From Echinarachnius parma (Eukaryota; Echinodermata; Echinoidea; Clypeasteroida; Echinarachniidae): a stretch of 64,000 nucleotides of DNA. Both the position numbers and the translations under genes were made by a program. The stretch is from assembly GCA_037951105.1 (NCBI GenBank), contig JBAMJV010003041.1, positions 1-64,000 of the forward strand, written 5' to 3'. The notes beneath the pieces are model-generated. The model was given only the letters and a program-made list of their open reading frames with translations, made no database searches and was not told the origin of the DNA. This document shows positions 1-10,321 of the stretch, piece after piece; the stretch's first letter is position 1; the number at the start of each line of letters is the position of its first letter.

Positions 1-480
1 TCTCTCTCTCCTTCTTACCTCCCTCTCACATTATATCTATCTGTCTTTTCTCCTATTCTTTCGTTTTCTCTATAATGCCTACCCATCTGTTATCCCCCTT
101 CTCTCCCCCTCTTCTCACTATATCATCCCCTCTATTATGTCTTTTAACTTTTCTTCTTTTAGTCTGTATGTATCTCTCTTCACCTTAGTCATGTGCGTGG
201 CATATTTAATTTTGTCCCCTGTATTTTCCCTTCTGTTACTTCATTCTACGTTTCTGGATTTCCCTTTCGTACGTCCTCTACCGTGTCTACATCACTACCT
301 GTATACCGCATCTTTCTATTAAGTGTGTTCCGTCCCCCGATGAGGGAAAACGATCAATGTGTTTGTTGCTGGTACAAAATGGATGACATTCTCCATCAAA
401 TGGGACGCGTCCCACATCCCAAAGAGCTGATGATGGACTACAGAAATCAACAAGCGTTTCCCTTGTGTCAACACTTAACC
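1..480. repeat. Pyrimidine-rich tract plus dispersed repeat, copy A
   Basis: Positions 1-340 are strongly C/T-biased on the plus strand. They are followed by a segment with gagggaaaacgatcaatg and gtgtcccacatc (about 405-420) that recurs near 1370-1480 and 2480-2600. Copies A and B share the order pyrimidine tract then cccacatc segment, about 1.04 kb apart, suggesting a large tandem or segmental repeat cut by the window start. Confidence 0.6.
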
Positions 481-782
481 TCAATTCCCAAATTCAGATA
501 CATCCTCTGAAACTTGAGCTAGAGAGTGAACGCAGTATTAATAGCGCCTGATATTATGTTGCACATTGATGGTCATGATCACCTCTCTGTGACCTAGCTG
601 GCCCGGCGTAAATGATCTATGTGATTATTATTACAGGTTAAAACTGATCTCCAAGATGTTGATGAAATTAATAATTCTACTAGCATGTCCCTCGCACCAA
701 CATTGATGCAGAAATTATGATGTGAACACTGGAGTCTGAAGGTCACAAACGACTGGTGAAAGAATAATCTCGCGTATTATAT
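480..782. other. AT-rich intergenic DNA, no clear feature
   Basis: No open frame or strong repeat is seen. A short stretch near 634-660 (tacaggttaaaactgatctc) resembles part of the repeat at 1405-1430, so it may be a decayed fragment of the same family. Confidence 0.4.
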
Positions 783-975
783 TAGTCTAGGTTCTATACT
801 CTGTTTTTTACACCTTTCCCCCATATACACATATAACCCGGTGCATCTGTACGCCCGGTGGATCTTTCCGTAGATCCACCGGGCGTACAGATGCATCGGG
901 TTACGCGTATATCACGGTATATCAGGCCTGGCGTATATGGGGGAAAGGTGTATACAGAGTATAGAACCTAGACTA
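783..975. mobile_element. Nested inverted-repeat MITE (193 bp)
   Basis: The outer arms start tagtctaggttctatactct (783) and end with the complementary copy at 975, extending through acacctttcccccatatac. An inner hairpin has 32-bp arms (834-865 and 872-903) with one mismatch and a 6-nt loop. No ORF is present. The two-level symmetry suggests a foldback-type non-autonomous element, or one inverted repeat inserted in another. A TAT(A)-type target duplication is possible but ambiguous in the AT-rich flanks. Confidence 0.75.
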
Positions 976-1186
976 TATATAGGAGGAGGCTGCAGCCGGG
1001 AGTTACCGCTGCTCGTGTGATAGTCGCGTTCGCCAGTTGTTCCTACCATGTATTCAGATCAGACGTGCATGAGGCCTCTCAAAAAGCCAGATATATGGGG
1101 TCTGTGGACCGATCATCAACTCCTGATTTGGCATGAAGATTGTAAGGTTAATACAAATCGTCCCTTTTAATATATAGTACCCGAGA

Positions 1187-1600
1187 CACGATATCAGTGC
1201 GCATCCATTATCCCTCGCTCCCCTCCATCCACCCCTCTTTCCTCCCTCTCTAACATATCTTGTTTCCACTTAATCTCTCTTTTCCACGTTATCTCCTTTC
1301 CACTTTATCTATCTGTTCTATACTTCATCTCTCTACCTGTATACTACCTCCTTTGCTATTTCCGTTTGCCAACCGGGGGTAACGATCGATTATTTTGTTT
1401 ATAACAGGTTAAAAAACGGTTCAGTTTCTCCACAAAAATAGAACGTGTCCCACATCTTGAAGAGCCGATGATGAAATGAAAAAATTAGATCAACACAAGT
1501 CATCTTCACCTTGTCCTGATTGTGTCAACACTGAGTTAGGATTCATCATGGACACTTAGTGCCAACACAGTAATAGATAATGTCTGTATGCTGCACCAGT
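1187..1600. repeat. Pyrimidine-rich tract plus dispersed repeat, copy B
   Basis: The C/T-rich block at 1200-1365 is followed by cgatcgattattttgtttat, an acgtgtcccacatctt segment (1443) and agccgatgatgaaatg, matching the copy near 340-440. A third, shorter copy lies at 2478-2600 with ggcccacatctcc. Copies are diverged with small indels, so the duplication is not recent. Confidence 0.55.
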
Positions 1601-2230
1601 GGCGTAATGAGCAAAAACTTTTTTTTATTTATTTTTTCTTTTTCTTCGTTTGTTTGTTTGTTTTTTTGGTGGGGGGGGGGGGGGGGTCTTATACCGAATC
1701 CGCATCACCACCAGATATAGCAAGGGAGCGAATTAGCCATCAAGCCCGAAGGAGCAAAGCGACTGAGGGATGTGGGAGGGGGTGTCCCCCCTCCCACGGT
1801 GGGGAGCTTTTGCATTTTGGGACATGAAACTATGCAATCTTGTGCATACCTAGGTATGACATTCTGACTTGACGACATGTACTATAATGTGGGTAACTGC
1901 GTCATGATTATACCGACTGGAAAAGAGATTATATTTGTTTCATGAAGAAAAAAACAAATATTCACCCCCCAAAATAACATTCGCAAAGTGACACATACAG
2001 TTCAAACAGAACATCACAAGCCACATTATGCATGATACAACAACATGAACAAAGTATTCCAGACGTAGACAAGACCGATTCCCGAGGGAGCTAAGCAACC
2101 GAAAGGGGGAAGGGTGATGGTAGGTGGGTGTCCGCCCGTGCACGGTAAGGGTGCTTTTGCAATGTTTTACTTGAAATTATGTAATCTGGTGCATACTGAG
2201 GAAGAAAATTTGACTTGACATGAAGTAAAA
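1600..2230. repeat. Two copies of a gagggagc...ttttgca poly-G-associated repeat
   Basis: Copy 1 (about 1600-1905) opens with cagtggcgtaatgagc, passes a G16 run (1671-1686), then gcaagggagcgaattagcc, gggggtgtccccc, gcttttgcattttgggac and actatgcaatcttgtgcata. Copy 2 (about 2060-2230) repeats the second half: cgagggagctaagcaacc, gtgggtgtccgccc, gcttttgcaatgtttta, ttatgtaatctggtgcata. The cagtggcgta start resembles the ends of non-autonomous DNA transposons in many animal genomes (recalled, not tested). Confidence 0.65.
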
Positions 2231-2314
2231 TATGAGTTATCTTGTCTAAAGAAATACCCTTTTTATCAAACATTGGTATCGAATTAGATAGAAGCCATGA
2301 TTGAAATTGTTATT

Positions 2315-2352
2315 GGGGGGGGGGGGGGGGCAAGAGCCCCCCCCCCCCCCCC
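2315..2352. repeat. G16-(6 nt)-C16 perfect homopolymer hairpin
   Basis: Sixteen G (2315-2330), the spacer caagag, then sixteen C (2337-2352). The two runs are exactly complementary and could form a GC-only hairpin or a G-quadruplex opposite an i-motif. Sequencing or assembly length error in homopolymers is possible. Confidence 0.85.
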
Positions 2353-2667
2353 ACCAGTACGCCCGTGTGCTGCACATTACCAATACACCTCCAGACTTTG
2401 CAAACATAGTATTATGAGGACTCGCATCCATGACAATATGCTGCACAAAATTATAACCATCTTAATCGTATATCGGGTAAGTAAACCAGCCGAGGGAAAT
2501 TATCAATCAATAATGTTTGTTGCCGGTAAAAAAAGGTTGAAAACGGAGGAGTTTCTCAAAGAAATGGGTCGTGGCCCACATCTCCAAGATCTAGTGAACT
2601 CGGAGATAATAATCAATGTGTATATGGGTGATGCTCGATTGGTCTTCACCCATTTCGCATACATCTC

Positions 2668-3241
2668 GGCCCCGTTGCAGAAAGAGACAATCGATTGTAA
2701 GTTATGATAAGTCGGATCATGTGTTCTATAAATGCGCAAATCTGATTGGTGGAAACACGCTTGCACATGCATTTTCTGTATTATACAGAGTTATATCAGG
2801 GAAATGGGAGTTTGAAACTCCCATTTCCCTGGTTATATAGTTGCTTGAATACTGTACTTAACAACTTTACGAATTACGTTATCAGTCGTTGGCTCCGTTG
2901 CAGAAAGAGATACAATCGATTGTAAGTTACGATTATTTATAAGTCAGATCATGTGTTCTAAATGCGCAAATCTGATTGGTTGGAACACGCTTGCGCTTGC
3001 ATTTTCTGTATTATACAGAGTTATATAGTTGCTTGAATACTACTTTACGAATTACGTATGTAATTACGAATCAGTCGTTGGCTCCGTTGCAGAAAGAGAT
3101 ACAATCGATTGTAAGTTACGATTAATCGTAAGAAAATTTACGTGTTTCAAGTACCAATCAGATTTGTGCATCTAGCACAGTCATGATCTGACTTATAATT
3201 AATGTACAATCGATAGCATCTCTTTCTGCAACAGGGCCCAG
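2668..3241. mobile_element. Compound MITE: three tandem forward units and one inverted end
   Basis: Units start ggcyccgttgcagaaagaga at 2668, 2891 and 3080 and continue caatcgattgtaagtta, agtcrgatcatgtgttct, aatctgattggt and ttatacagagttatat. At about 3130-3241 the same sequence is inverted and ends gcaacagggccc. The family thus has long terminal inverted repeats (gggccctgttgcagaaagag), and here the left end was amplified in tandem. No ORF. Unit 1 carries a 36-bp hairpin insert (2797-2832). Confidence 0.8.
2791..2838. mobile_element. 36-bp hairpin insertion with TTATAT duplication
   Basis: Positions 2797-2832 form a hairpin: 17-bp perfect arms (cagggaaatgggagttt and its complement) around a single G, plus a final G. 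It lies between two TTATAT copies (2791-2796, 2833-2838). The sister unit at 3016-3040 reads acagagTTATATagttgctt with one TTATAT and no hairpin. This gives both empty and filled sites in the same window. Confidence 0.85.
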
Positions 3242-3288
3242 ATTTGGTGTACTGATATACATGATGGCTGAAGCTGTCATGTCTCCCA

Positions 3289-3400
3289 ACTTAAACTTAA
3301 ACTTAAACTTGTCCCTTAAACCTCGACCCAACATTTACTTTAATCCTAACCCTACCCCTGATCCTTATCCCCAATCCTAATCCTAAACCTAATCATCTGA
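3289..3400. repeat. TTAAAC short tandem repeat and degenerate cctaa tract
   Basis: About four ttaaac units occur at 3289-3312. They are followed by a degenerate run of taatcctaa/ccctaccc/cctaaacc words to 3395. It resembles telomere-like sequence only loosely and has no regular TTAGGG array. Confidence 0.6.
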
Positions 3401-5440
3401 ATTTCATGTTGGCTAGTAGACCAGATAGGAGTAGACGAAATTGGTGCAAACCATGCACGCAGTAAGCTAGAAGAACAAAATAATGTGCCGAAAGATACTG
3501 TCATTTGGCCGAATACTGTCTTTGCTTTCAAAAGGAACACATTAAGACAATATTTGAGGGTCTTTATACCACACCGCTGCCGGATATGTGGCCGAGTATT
3601 GGCATTTTAATAACAAGTGGGGACTGTATCCCCCCCCCCCCCCCCCCCCACCACCCCCTTACCGTTCGTATACATTTAGGAAGTTATACTAAACCGTTTT
3701 CTACCAATTCATCCACATTTGCCTCAGGAGTCGAATTTATCTTCCACAATTCGAGGATTGCAGCCACCCCCCATCTCTTCCGCCCCTTCGTAAAAATGCT
3801 TAATCTGTATACAGTCAATTTATTACCTCTATTAAGGTAGTAATTTGGTGTTTTAATTGGGTCACCAATCATCTGTTATTGTACCCTCAAGACTCGGGGT
3901 TCAGACATTAGAGCGTGTAGACGTTCAATACTTAATTTCTTCAATTCATCATTGTTTGAAATCCAATTACAAAGATAAATACTATCTCATCAATAACGAA
4001 ATTGTTTGACTTGATGGGATGTAATATAATAGTATGGTAATGTGACCGTTCAACTTTCTTTTGAAAGTATGTCGAATTCAATATATGTGCATTTAATAGG
4101 CAAGTATATTCAATTGTATGAGTATAGCTGTCTGAAGATCAATGTGTATCAGTATCACAAAATATCAAATTTCATGTGCAATTCAAACTACAGTTATTCC
4201 ATCGTTTTAATCATGTCAATAGGACCCTATTGGACACCTGTCTAACAACTCTCGCGGCGCTTTAAAACAGATGATTATTAATATTATCAATAAATATGAT
4301 TTTAGCAAATTGGTAAAAGTATCTTATGATGATAATAGAATAATTTGACTGTATATTACTGTCGTTACACATAATGGTCCTATACCGTCCTGTGCGAGGC
4401 AAGAGCATATCTACACAATCAATGAAGATACATGTAGCCTTCATAATCATGATAATGAAATGTATCGCGACGTCTCAACTCCGGGCCAGTACATCTTGTT
4501 ACATTACAGGATGCTATATAATAGCTGGGGCATGTGGGTTATCGCATGTAGAAACATTATCATAATTATTCCGAAGATATGACATTTCATATCTAAAAAT
4601 AACACACACAGACTTGAGAGTGAGAAGGCCATAGTCCATACGTCGATTTTTTACTTAATTGAGTTATGTAAGACATCTTGCTGGTCGACTAATATGATGG
4701 TAATTTGTTAGGTTACCGTATTATCATTATTTATAATTTGGGGAATATTAATTATCAAAAATAAAAGAGCTAAATGTGGTTACTATACAGGTTGAGTTTT
4801 GGCATAGAGGGCGCTACACAAACTAATTTTATGTGAGATAATGAAAACCGAGTGTTAAATTTAAAATAACATACACTCTTTGACAGAATAAACTTATTTG
4901 ATCAAAATCGGTTCAGAGACGGCTGAGATATACATAAATATAACCATTTTGTATTTATTGTGGGGCCCCACGTAATAATTCAGCCGTTGAAAACAAAAAT
5001 AATTACTAAAATTCAGTTTGACCAAACCTTAACAATCCCTTTAAACCTGCCAGAATACCGGTAACACAAACAACCACTAGCACTTCATTCGTTTCCTTAA
5101 CGGGAGTTTGCATTATCGAGAGGCCAGACGCAGATTAAGAACGCACTTGAGGTTGGAGATTTTGGTAGACTAATGGTAACGGATTTACTCGAAATTGCAG
5201 ACAGTTTCAATTTTCCTGACCTTTTCAAGTCGTCTACGGCCCGATTTATCCTGCTTACAGGCATATTATACCGTTACAGTGACGTATTGGTGCTGCAGTT
5301 TCCTCGTATGTTGTGATAAATTAGGATGTTTTTCACTTACGTTAATGATTGCGAGTCAGAAAAGCATGGCATTAAATTATTTTTTGTTAATACCAAACTA
5401 CACTTATTCATGTACCACTAACAACAAACGGAAGAGTAAT
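3400..5440. other. AT-rich DNA with one poly-C tract, no gene seen
   Basis: A C20 run lies at 3630-3649. The rest is AT-rich with only short chance frames. A decayed TTAA-type terminus (aatccctttaaacc) lies near 5033-5046, suggesting an old transposon remnant. Confidence 0.4.
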
Positions 5441-5442
5441 GT

Positions 5443-5443
5443 C

Positions 5444-5497
<54 letters not shown>

Positions 5498-5608
5498 GTG
5501 ATGATGATGATGATGAGGAGAAGGAAGAGAAGGAAGAGGACGAGGAGGAAGAGAAGGAAGAGGACGAGGAGGAAGAGGAGGAGAGGACGAGGAGGAGGAG
5601 GGAAATGA
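5443..5608. repeat. (GAT)n microsatellite joined to a purine-only AGG/GGA tract
   Basis: About 20 ATG/GAT triplets (5443-5515) run into about 95 bp of almost pure purine (aggaagaggacgaggag variants). The frame encodes poly-Met then Arg/Lys, which is an artefact of the repeat and not a protein. Confidence 0.9.
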
Positions 5609-5754
5609 TGATGATTGTGTGTTTTCTTAATCGGTGATAACGGCTGGAAGTAAGTCTACATCTACTGTAGATTTCATTGTATACTTATAACAACATTATA
5701 ATAATGACAATCGTTTCTACAAACTACTAGTATTATTATACAAATAATACACGG

Positions 5755-5890
5755 TCTAGAGTGCATTGTGTAAATGCATTGCACGCGAGGGCTATGTTAG
5801 CTGTGCATTACGCACGAGGCGTAAGCCGAGTGCGCATGCGCACAGCTAACATAGCCCGAGAGTGTGATGCATTTACATGATGCACGATAA
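5755..5890. mobile_element. Inverted-repeat MITE with GC-rich centre
   Basis: The left arm 5761-5805 (gtgcattgtgtaaatgcatt through gctatgttagctgtgc) pairs with the right arm 5840-5885 with a few mismatches. The spacer, about 34 bp, is GC-rich and contains cgaggcgtaagccgagtgcg. Weaker symmetry continues outward (aataatac.acgg on both sides). No ORF; a non-autonomous transposon is the simplest reading. Confidence 0.7.
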
Positions 5891-5899
5891 TAAGGCCGT

Positions 5900-6710
5900 A
5901 GTATTATTTGTTTTATAAAACGAGCTCAACCACGGATTGTTTTATTTTGCTAGATTATTGAAAACAGACTTGCCACAATTAGTAACCCAGTCTATCTACT
6001 CTCTTAGAGTGTGAAATTATTAGGAATTTACCAAATTAATCATCACTACTGCATTCGCTTCACTGAATTTGACTCTGCAGCTCAGCAGGTCAAATGCAGT
6101 TGATTGGAAATTGCCGAATATTTTCCCATAAAAGTGAGAATTATCAAAGAATTGTATGCATTTCCATTCCAAAACTTACCAATATCAAACCACAAACCAT
6201 ATAATTTACGAAACTGCTAAGATTTATTTACTACAGAACAGATAATTTACAAAACGAAGCATTTTACATTTTCTCCACTTTCGCAAGTTTGTCTTCGTAG
6301 AACTATGTAAACAAGCATTGTGACGTCACGGGGTTGCACACCTTCGGCACGATGGTTGCGCAGTATCGGCACGGTGGCGCAGTTGGTGACAAGTAATCAA
6401 TGCCCACGTGATCGGTATTAGCCAATCACGTTACTGAATTTACCGGAGCCGTTTTAATGAATGGCAGATAATGTGTTATATTAGGTATATCAGCTATAAG
6501 AATCGAAACTATTATTATCAGTATCATGACTTCGGGTTTTTGTCATACTAACCCCTTTATTCTTTACCCCTCCCCCCCCCCCCCCCCCCCCCAATAAACT
6601 TTTTGTTTCCATTTTTGTTTCATTTTATACCCAAATGGCTTTATTAAGTTATTAAACAAACATATATCATAACATAATTATATTAACTAACAATATTAGT
6701 TATCCACACA
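5900..6710. other. AT-rich DNA with a C21 tract followed by AATAAA
   Basis: No gene is seen. A CpG-bearing patch at 6310-6430 includes a CRE palindrome (tgacgtca, 6320). A C21 run (6572-6592) is followed directly by aataaact; a second C17 run (6870-6886) is followed by the same aataaact. Confidence 0.5.
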
Positions 6711-7079
6711 ATGGCTGAAGTGAATCATTTATATATCATATGAAAACTATCAACTTTCATACAGGCGGACAAGTGAGGCTATACATCATAATAAAATATT
6801 ACGCTACACCGAACAACAGTAAATTGCATTCGCCAGTATTTGTCATTGCTGTATTTTAGGTTTTTAATACCCCCCCCCCCCCCCCCAATAAACTTCAAAG
6901 CCGTGTCAATCGTCCCTCGTTCCTGGCTATGCCCTGGCATTACGCCCTGTTTACAGTTCGTGGTGAGAAGGGTAGAGTAATGTATGCTCAACTCATTTTC
7001 ATCTGCAATTCTATTTCTGTAGCGGTAATGAATGATAATCGCATTATACAGTATAGACGGTCGCAAACTAAAATGTATG

Positions 7080-7325
7080 CTATTAGTATATATATGATGG
7101 TAATGGTGATGATGATGATGATGATGATGATGGTGGTGATGATGATGATAATGATCATGATCATGATGATCATGATCATGATGATCATGATCATGATGAT
7201 CATGATCATGATGATGATCATGATGATAATGATCATGATGATCATGATGATGATAATGATCACGATGATGCTGTTGATGATGGTGGTAGTGATGGTGGTA
7301 TAATGGTGGTGATGATGATGACAAA
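7080..7325. repeat. ATG/GATCAT minisatellite with 15-bp higher-order unit
   Basis: Starting as (GAT)n, the repeat becomes gatcatgatcatgat units (about 15 bp), repeated at 7155-7210, then degrades into tgatgataatgatc and ggtggtgatgatg forms. The motif is rich in the palindrome TGATCA, so each strand can fold on itself. Frames in all directions give His/Asp, Met or Ile runs, which are not genes. Confidence 0.9.
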
Positions 7326-7676
7326 GATGATATTCAGTATCAGATCACATGTATTTTACTAAAGTACATTCACGATGATAATGAGCTGAATATTATTCCA
7401 AAATATCAATAGGACAAGATGATCGATTGCATCCGCGGCACGTTACTGGGAATGCATTGGTAGCTTGGTAATCAATACATGAACACATGCCTCATGCACA
7501 AAGCTATGTACAGTATAATACAACAATGACAATAGGACTACCAGTGTGGGTGATTTATGTTATAATTTATTACCCTCTTTCATCGTGTCCCGTTAATATG
7601 TATTATAAATGATCATCAGTTCAGTTATTATAGTACAGCTCCATTTGTGTGTTTTATGATGCATGTATTTTATTAT

Positions 7677-8058
7677 AGGGATTTAGTAACTTTGTTGACA
7701 TGTGTAAAAAGTGATGAGTGGTTGATACAATGTATGTTGTTGTTATCTGATATGTCCACTGGGTGTTGTGTGAAAATTTAAAGTTAAATGGACGTTATTT
7801 GGCCGAGTAATGAGCAAAAATGCAAAGGGATATTCACTAACTCATTGCATTCACTTTGTACACGGTTTTCGCGGTCCAGTGGATAATTTAACATCTGAAC
7901 ACTTCCATCGTAAATATCTTTTTAACGAAAGGGAAATTTGAAAAACCGAAACCTGTCCCATGCTTTTATTGTTAATACAAATACGACAAGGTATGAGGGA
8001 ACCGTTATAACTCTAATTGGATGTTGAGGATTTGGACAATGCTACTAAGTCCCTTTAA
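7677..8058 (+). mobile_element. TTAA-flanked ~385-bp element, copy 1
   Basis: The left end reads agggatttagtaactttgtt; the right end reads ggacaatgctactaagtccct followed by TTAA. Internal landmarks shared with other copies include tgatatgtccactggg, taatgagcaaaaatgcaaag, actcattgcattcactttgt and aaagggaaatttgaaaaacc. Imperfect termini (AGGGA.TTAGTAAC / GTTACTA.TCCCT) and TTAA at the ends suggest a piggyBac- or Kolobok-type non-autonomous element. No ORF. Confidence 0.75.
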
Positions 8059-8334
8059 TTCAAGGCTCAGCTCCCTAATTACTATATAGCTACTGTGACT
8101 CATGCTGTAGCCAGTAACATTAATGTCCTGCGTTTATGATGCATACTATATAGGGCTATAAAGTATAGGTGATTGCATTTTGTACTATCATTACACTGTA
8201 TGTGTAATATACAGTCACTAGAAACGTTTAATCATTATTATTATTTATTCGGTATACAAAATACAAAATACAAAATACAAACAGTCAATAAAGAAAGTGA
8301 AGGAAAGGGAGAAGGAAAAAAAAAAAAAATGGTC

Positions 8335-8712
8335 TTAAATGGATCTAGTATAACATTGTCCAAATCATATTACTTACTAGGAACTCTAGCAGTTTCCTCA
8401 TACCGTTTTGTATTAGTATAATTTACAACAGAAGCATATGACAGGTTTCCCCCCCCCCCCCCCCTTTCGTTAAAAAGATATTTACGATTAAAGTGTTCAG
8501 ATGTTAAACCGCGGCTATCCACTGGATAGTCGTAACTGTGTATACAAAGTCAGTGCAATGAGTTTAACTCACTAACTCAGTGAATATCACTTTGCATTTT
8601 TGCTCATTAGTCCGCCATATAACGTCCATTTAACTTGAGATTTTAAAACAAGGACATAATTATCAGATAACAATACTATACCTATATGTTGTCAACCATT
8701 CATCAATTTTTC
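8335..8712 (-). mobile_element. TTAA element, copy 2 (inverted, end lost, poly-C expanded)
   Basis: This copy runs in reverse relative to copy 1, from ttaaatggatctag (8335) through tttcgttaaaaagatattta, tatccactggatag, cagtgcaatgag and tgctcattagtccgcc to about gtcaaccattcatca. The other terminus is missing. A C16 run (8449-8464) sits where sister copies have only ccc before tttcgt. Confidence 0.7.
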
Positions 8713-10320
8713 CTTTTCTTTTCATTATTTTTGTTCTTCCCTCTGCACCTCAGAATAGTTGAACTAGCTTGACGACGCACAATAAGTGCTATGTATTATT
8801 ATTATTATTATATGTATGATCTTTAAATAACAAATCACCAATGAAGAACAGACGTAAATGCATGGCTAATAGGTCAACTATTTATATATATATAATAATC
8901 AATAGTGCAGTTTTTAAAAAAGTCATAATTTGAAAAACATGCATATTGTTTTTGATTAAGTGAAGATATAAAAATTAGCATACGTGTACATTTCAACAAA
9001 GATGCCTGAGCGCTAGAAAGTTGACATGTCTTGCAAAAATCTCCGTTTCATGTGTTCTTAAACCTTGAAAGGCAAACGGCACAAATCAGCAACCAAACTT
9101 TAGGCTATATACAGGAAACATTTTCAAAAACATTACTATTACTGGATTTTCAGATCACATTTGACATTATAATTATAGTAGTTTTAGCATACGGCTGCAA
9201 AAAGATGTTACTGCCTGCATATGCGAATATTACTACCCTGGACAAGAATAATATAACCCCAACAATTATATTTTGTAACGATATTGTGCCAAAGTATATA
9301 TAGCCTACTATGCGCCTTATACAACTGCTACATCATGCGGCACTTTAAGGGCATCCTAACGTTTAAAACCGGAATTATACTGTCATGACTGTGGAAATGG
9401 TGATGACACTTTGTAATAAGTTTTTCGTTTGGAATGATCCGGGGAAAAATCCGGTAAAATTTCGATGCATTCAAGAAGTAGAACAAACAATCAACACCTG
9501 GTGAAAATATAGGAACAATACAAAATCGACAATACGCAATAAAAACACAGAAACATATATATGATTTATATGATTACTCACCTGTTATATGTTGTCAGCG
9601 TTTCATCCCGACTTCCTCCTAAATTCCCGCCACTTCTCCGGAAGATTAAAACTAATATATTCGGAATTTTAGTAGCGATACATTTGTTTTACTCCTGTTT
9701 ATCGTTGATAAGATCGGTTATCTTGATATATCTATACAGAAGGTTACAAGCGCATCCAAGACGAAGATATAATATTTTAGTGATGCACCTTTACGATGAT
9801 CTGTATTCCTATGCAAGCTACCTGTCTGATTTATCGTCCATAGTGTGTGTTCAATCGTCTGCTACACTACGAATTACCATGGATATACATTGGATGCACG
9901 TTTAATGTGTGTCGGTGTCTGTGTGTGGATTAATATACCGACAGTGTGTACATGTGTATGTACCTTTTACGTACGTGTGTGTGGATTATATCGGCGGTTT
10001 GTGTGCACTTAATGATATGAGTGCGGAAATGTGAAAGTGGTCGTGAGTGTGCGTCACCGTGTGCGTGCGTTCATGCTTTTTAGCATAACCCTTTTCCCGC
10101 CAACCAAGAAACACAGTGACATAGTGGAAATGCGTACGTACGGGTCCGCATACGCACGTATTATGCACACATTAGCGTTACACACCCTGCCTGTATATAA
10201 TATATACATGCTGTAAATTCGTTGGTGCGTACACACATACACACACACACAAAGCTAGCAGACGACGAATTATGATAATGTATGACGTGCGGTGAATCAC
10301 ATGTAATTGGTGTTTGCTTT
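8713..10320. other. AT-rich DNA, no convincing gene
   Basis: Open frames of 90-114 aa on the plus strand (9031-9303 and 9561-9905) have no recognisable domain and compositions expected of AT-rich DNA. A GT-rich segment lies at 9905-10075. No strong repeats were noticed. Confidence 0.4.
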
Positions 10321-10321
10321 G

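Noticed and set aside
1588-1827. 79-aa frame through the G16 tract
   Set aside because: It is created by T- and G-runs and lies inside a dispersed repeat.
3340-3400. Interstitial telomere repeat
   Set aside because: Only degenerate cctaa/ccctacc words; no run of regular TTAGGG/CCCTAA units.
5195-7324. Frames encoding poly-Met/Arg or His/Asp-rich proteins
   Set aside because: They are translations of (GAT)n, purine and GATCAT repeats.
9031-9905. Small secreted or membrane protein genes (90 and 114 aa)
   Set aside because: Hydrophobic stretches are expected from AT-rich DNA; no domain, splice or codon evidence.
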